Positions 61,845-62,943 of a stretch of 62,943 nucleotides of DNA are shown here, one piece after another; positions within the stretch are counted from its first letter, which is position 1, and each line of letters opens with the position of its first letter. The translations under genes were made by a program, and so were the position numbers. Location of the stretch: assembly GCF_011058155.1 (NCBI RefSeq), contig NZ_JAALFC010000021.1, positions 1 through 62,943 on the forward strand. The letters run 5' to 3'. The notes beneath the pieces are model-generated. The model worked only from the letters and a program-made list of their open reading frames with translations, was not told where the DNA came from and made no database searches. This stretch comes from Litoribacterium kuwaitense. GTDB taxonomy: Bacteria > Bacillota > Bacilli > Bacillales > DSM-28697.

Positions 61845-62943
61845 TTATTTGTCATACACCTTATCCGTGTCGACATCCAGATCCTGCTTTTGATACACAC
61901 GCATTTCCTGTTTTTCGGCAGGGGTATCGCCGAAGTCTTTAATCATCCACTTGAGCCATCCGAAAATCATAATGATCATTATGACAATGACTGGTACACC
62001 GGTAATGATGGCACTCGTTTTAATCGTATTAAGGTCAGCGCCAATGAAAATCATTGTGAGTGGTACGACGGCAAGCATGACGCACCAAAAGAGGCGGTGC
62101 AATGGATGAGGCTCTTCATTTTCCTTTAGACCCGGTGTTGCTGTCGAAGCCATTGTGAATGCCGCACCATCAAGGGTTGAGGCAAGAAAGAGCAAGGAAG
62201 TGACAGAAAATAGAACCATAAACACGCTGCCCAATGGCAAAGTATTCATCACTTCAACAATGGCATTCATATCATCTCCAGCACCGAGCATACCAACGAC
62301 ATCGACCATCCCATTGAGCTGTCGATCAATAGAAAGGCTTGAGATCACACCGAAAAAGAAGAAACAGCCAAGGCTACCACTAATTAACGTATTGCCGATG
62401 ACCGAGCGCAGTGTTCGCCCTTTGGAGACCTTTGCAATAAATATTCCTGTAAAGGGGGCATACGTAATCCAATAGAGCCAATAAAAAATCGTCCAAGTTT
62501 CAGAAAAACCAGATTGTCCAACAGGATCAGTAAATAAGCTCATCTGAATAAAATTTTGCATCATCAATCCGAGTGAGTTCGTGCTATTTGAAATAATAAA
62601 TAGTCCAGGTCCGAGTAAAAGGATTCCGACACAAAAGACAAGGGCTAATTTAATGGTTAAGTTTGAAATCATGGCCATGCCTTTTTTAAGCCAATGTAAG
62701 AGCTAAAAGAATACACGATTGAAATGAGAACAATTAAGATAATGTTCATCGTAAACGAAGGCTCAACGCCGATAACAACACTTATGATATGAGAAACGAG
62801 CGGTACAGAAAGCCCTAATGTGATACTCAGTCCGCCAAAACAGATAAATATAAAGATGATATCAATCAGACGGCCGATCAATCCATTTTGCTTAATACCT
62901 GTGATTGAGCTCACCATCGCACTTAAGCTCAAGCCTTTATTTT
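61845..62943 (-). pseudogene. BCCT-family betaine/choline transporter, C-terminal part, one frameshift
   Basis: The C-terminal part of a secondary transporter for glycine betaine, choline or carnitine; the N-terminal part lies beyond the window edge. It has about seven membrane helices here, with NKGLSLSAMVSSITGIKQNG at the edge and the BCCT signature WTIFYWLYWITYAPFTGIFI then AKVSKGRT. The C-terminal tail is charged (QKQDLDVDTDKVYDK). The frame breaks at the A6 run (plus-strand T6) near 62682-62687: adding one base gives GLKKGMAMISNLTIKLAL. Its role is osmoprotection. It is convergent with the DUF2935-like gene. Confidence 0.85.

Noticed and set aside
1-62943. CRISPR arrays, tRNA, rRNA, prophage or toxin-antitoxin modules
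   Set aside because: No regularly spaced repeats, cloverleaf sequences, phage genes or small gene pairs of those kinds were seen on either strand.

Overview
The window looks like the chromosome of a low-to-medium GC Gram-positive of the Bacillaceae, probably a soil or alkaline/saline-habitat Bacillus relative. The evidence is strong AGGAGG-type ribosome binding sites with frequent TTG and GTG starts, sigma-A promoters, Bacillus-like families (UxuB-type SDR, DUF421, YvdTSR-like SMR set, LplABC, MsmEFG-like importers, BCCT transporter) and lipoproteins as solute-binding proteins. No rRNA, tRNA, CRISPR array, prophage or intact transposase was seen.

Layout. 1-5 kb: end of a uronate gene set (fructuronate reductase), a DUF421 membrane protein, an SDR, a soluble chemoreceptor and a nuclease lipoprotein. 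5-11.8 kb: one operon for a PotABCD-like ABC importer plus inositol-monophosphatase and glycerophosphodiesterase, followed by its likely GntR/UTRA regulator. 12-15.8 kb: two phytanoyl-CoA-dioxygenase-like enzymes with a LacI and an AraC regulator. 16-21 kb: alpha-L-fucosidase, a GPH symporter and an enolase-superfamily sugar-acid dehydratase, then a decayed IS200/IS605 right end. 21-33.5 kb: two AraC regulators, a GH35 beta-galactosidase, and three sulfatases with a CUT1 sugar importer. 34-41 kb: TIM-barrel isomerase, SSS symporter, a gene graveyard containing a dnaN fragment, and an LplBCA importer. 41-42.4 kb: TetR plus paired SMR exporters. 42.7-48.5 kb: LacI regulator, oligo-1,6-glucosidase and an MsmEFG-like importer. 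48.5-59.3 kb: two-component system, CUT1 importer, a 1240-residue secreted PL8 lyase and a fourth sulfatase. 59.5-62.9 kb: secreted small proteins and a partial BCCT transporter.

How it works together (inference): the window is an accessory carbohydrate island. A secreted PL8 lyase cuts an acidic polysaccharide such as chondroitin or hyaluronan outside the cell. Lipoprotein-dependent importers bring in oligosaccharides. Cytoplasmic sulfatases, fucosidase, beta-galactosidase and glucosidase finish them, and sugar acids pass to dehydratase and uronate enzymes. None of the four CUT1 importers has its own ATPase, so a shared MsmX-type ATPase elsewhere is expected. LacI-, AraC-, TetR-, GntR- and NarL-type regulators sit beside their targets, and several operators can be read directly.

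Two cautions and one opportunity. At least ten genes carry a net -1 frameshift, many in short A/T runs. This looks more like systematic sequence error than ten separate mutations, and I annotate the repaired genes. The non-coding part is unusual: a three-copy dispersed element placed after stop codons, a three-copy GTGTAGACAA palindrome family, an IS605-type guide-RNA-like relic without its protein, and crossing stem-loops near 43.75 and 59.4 kb.
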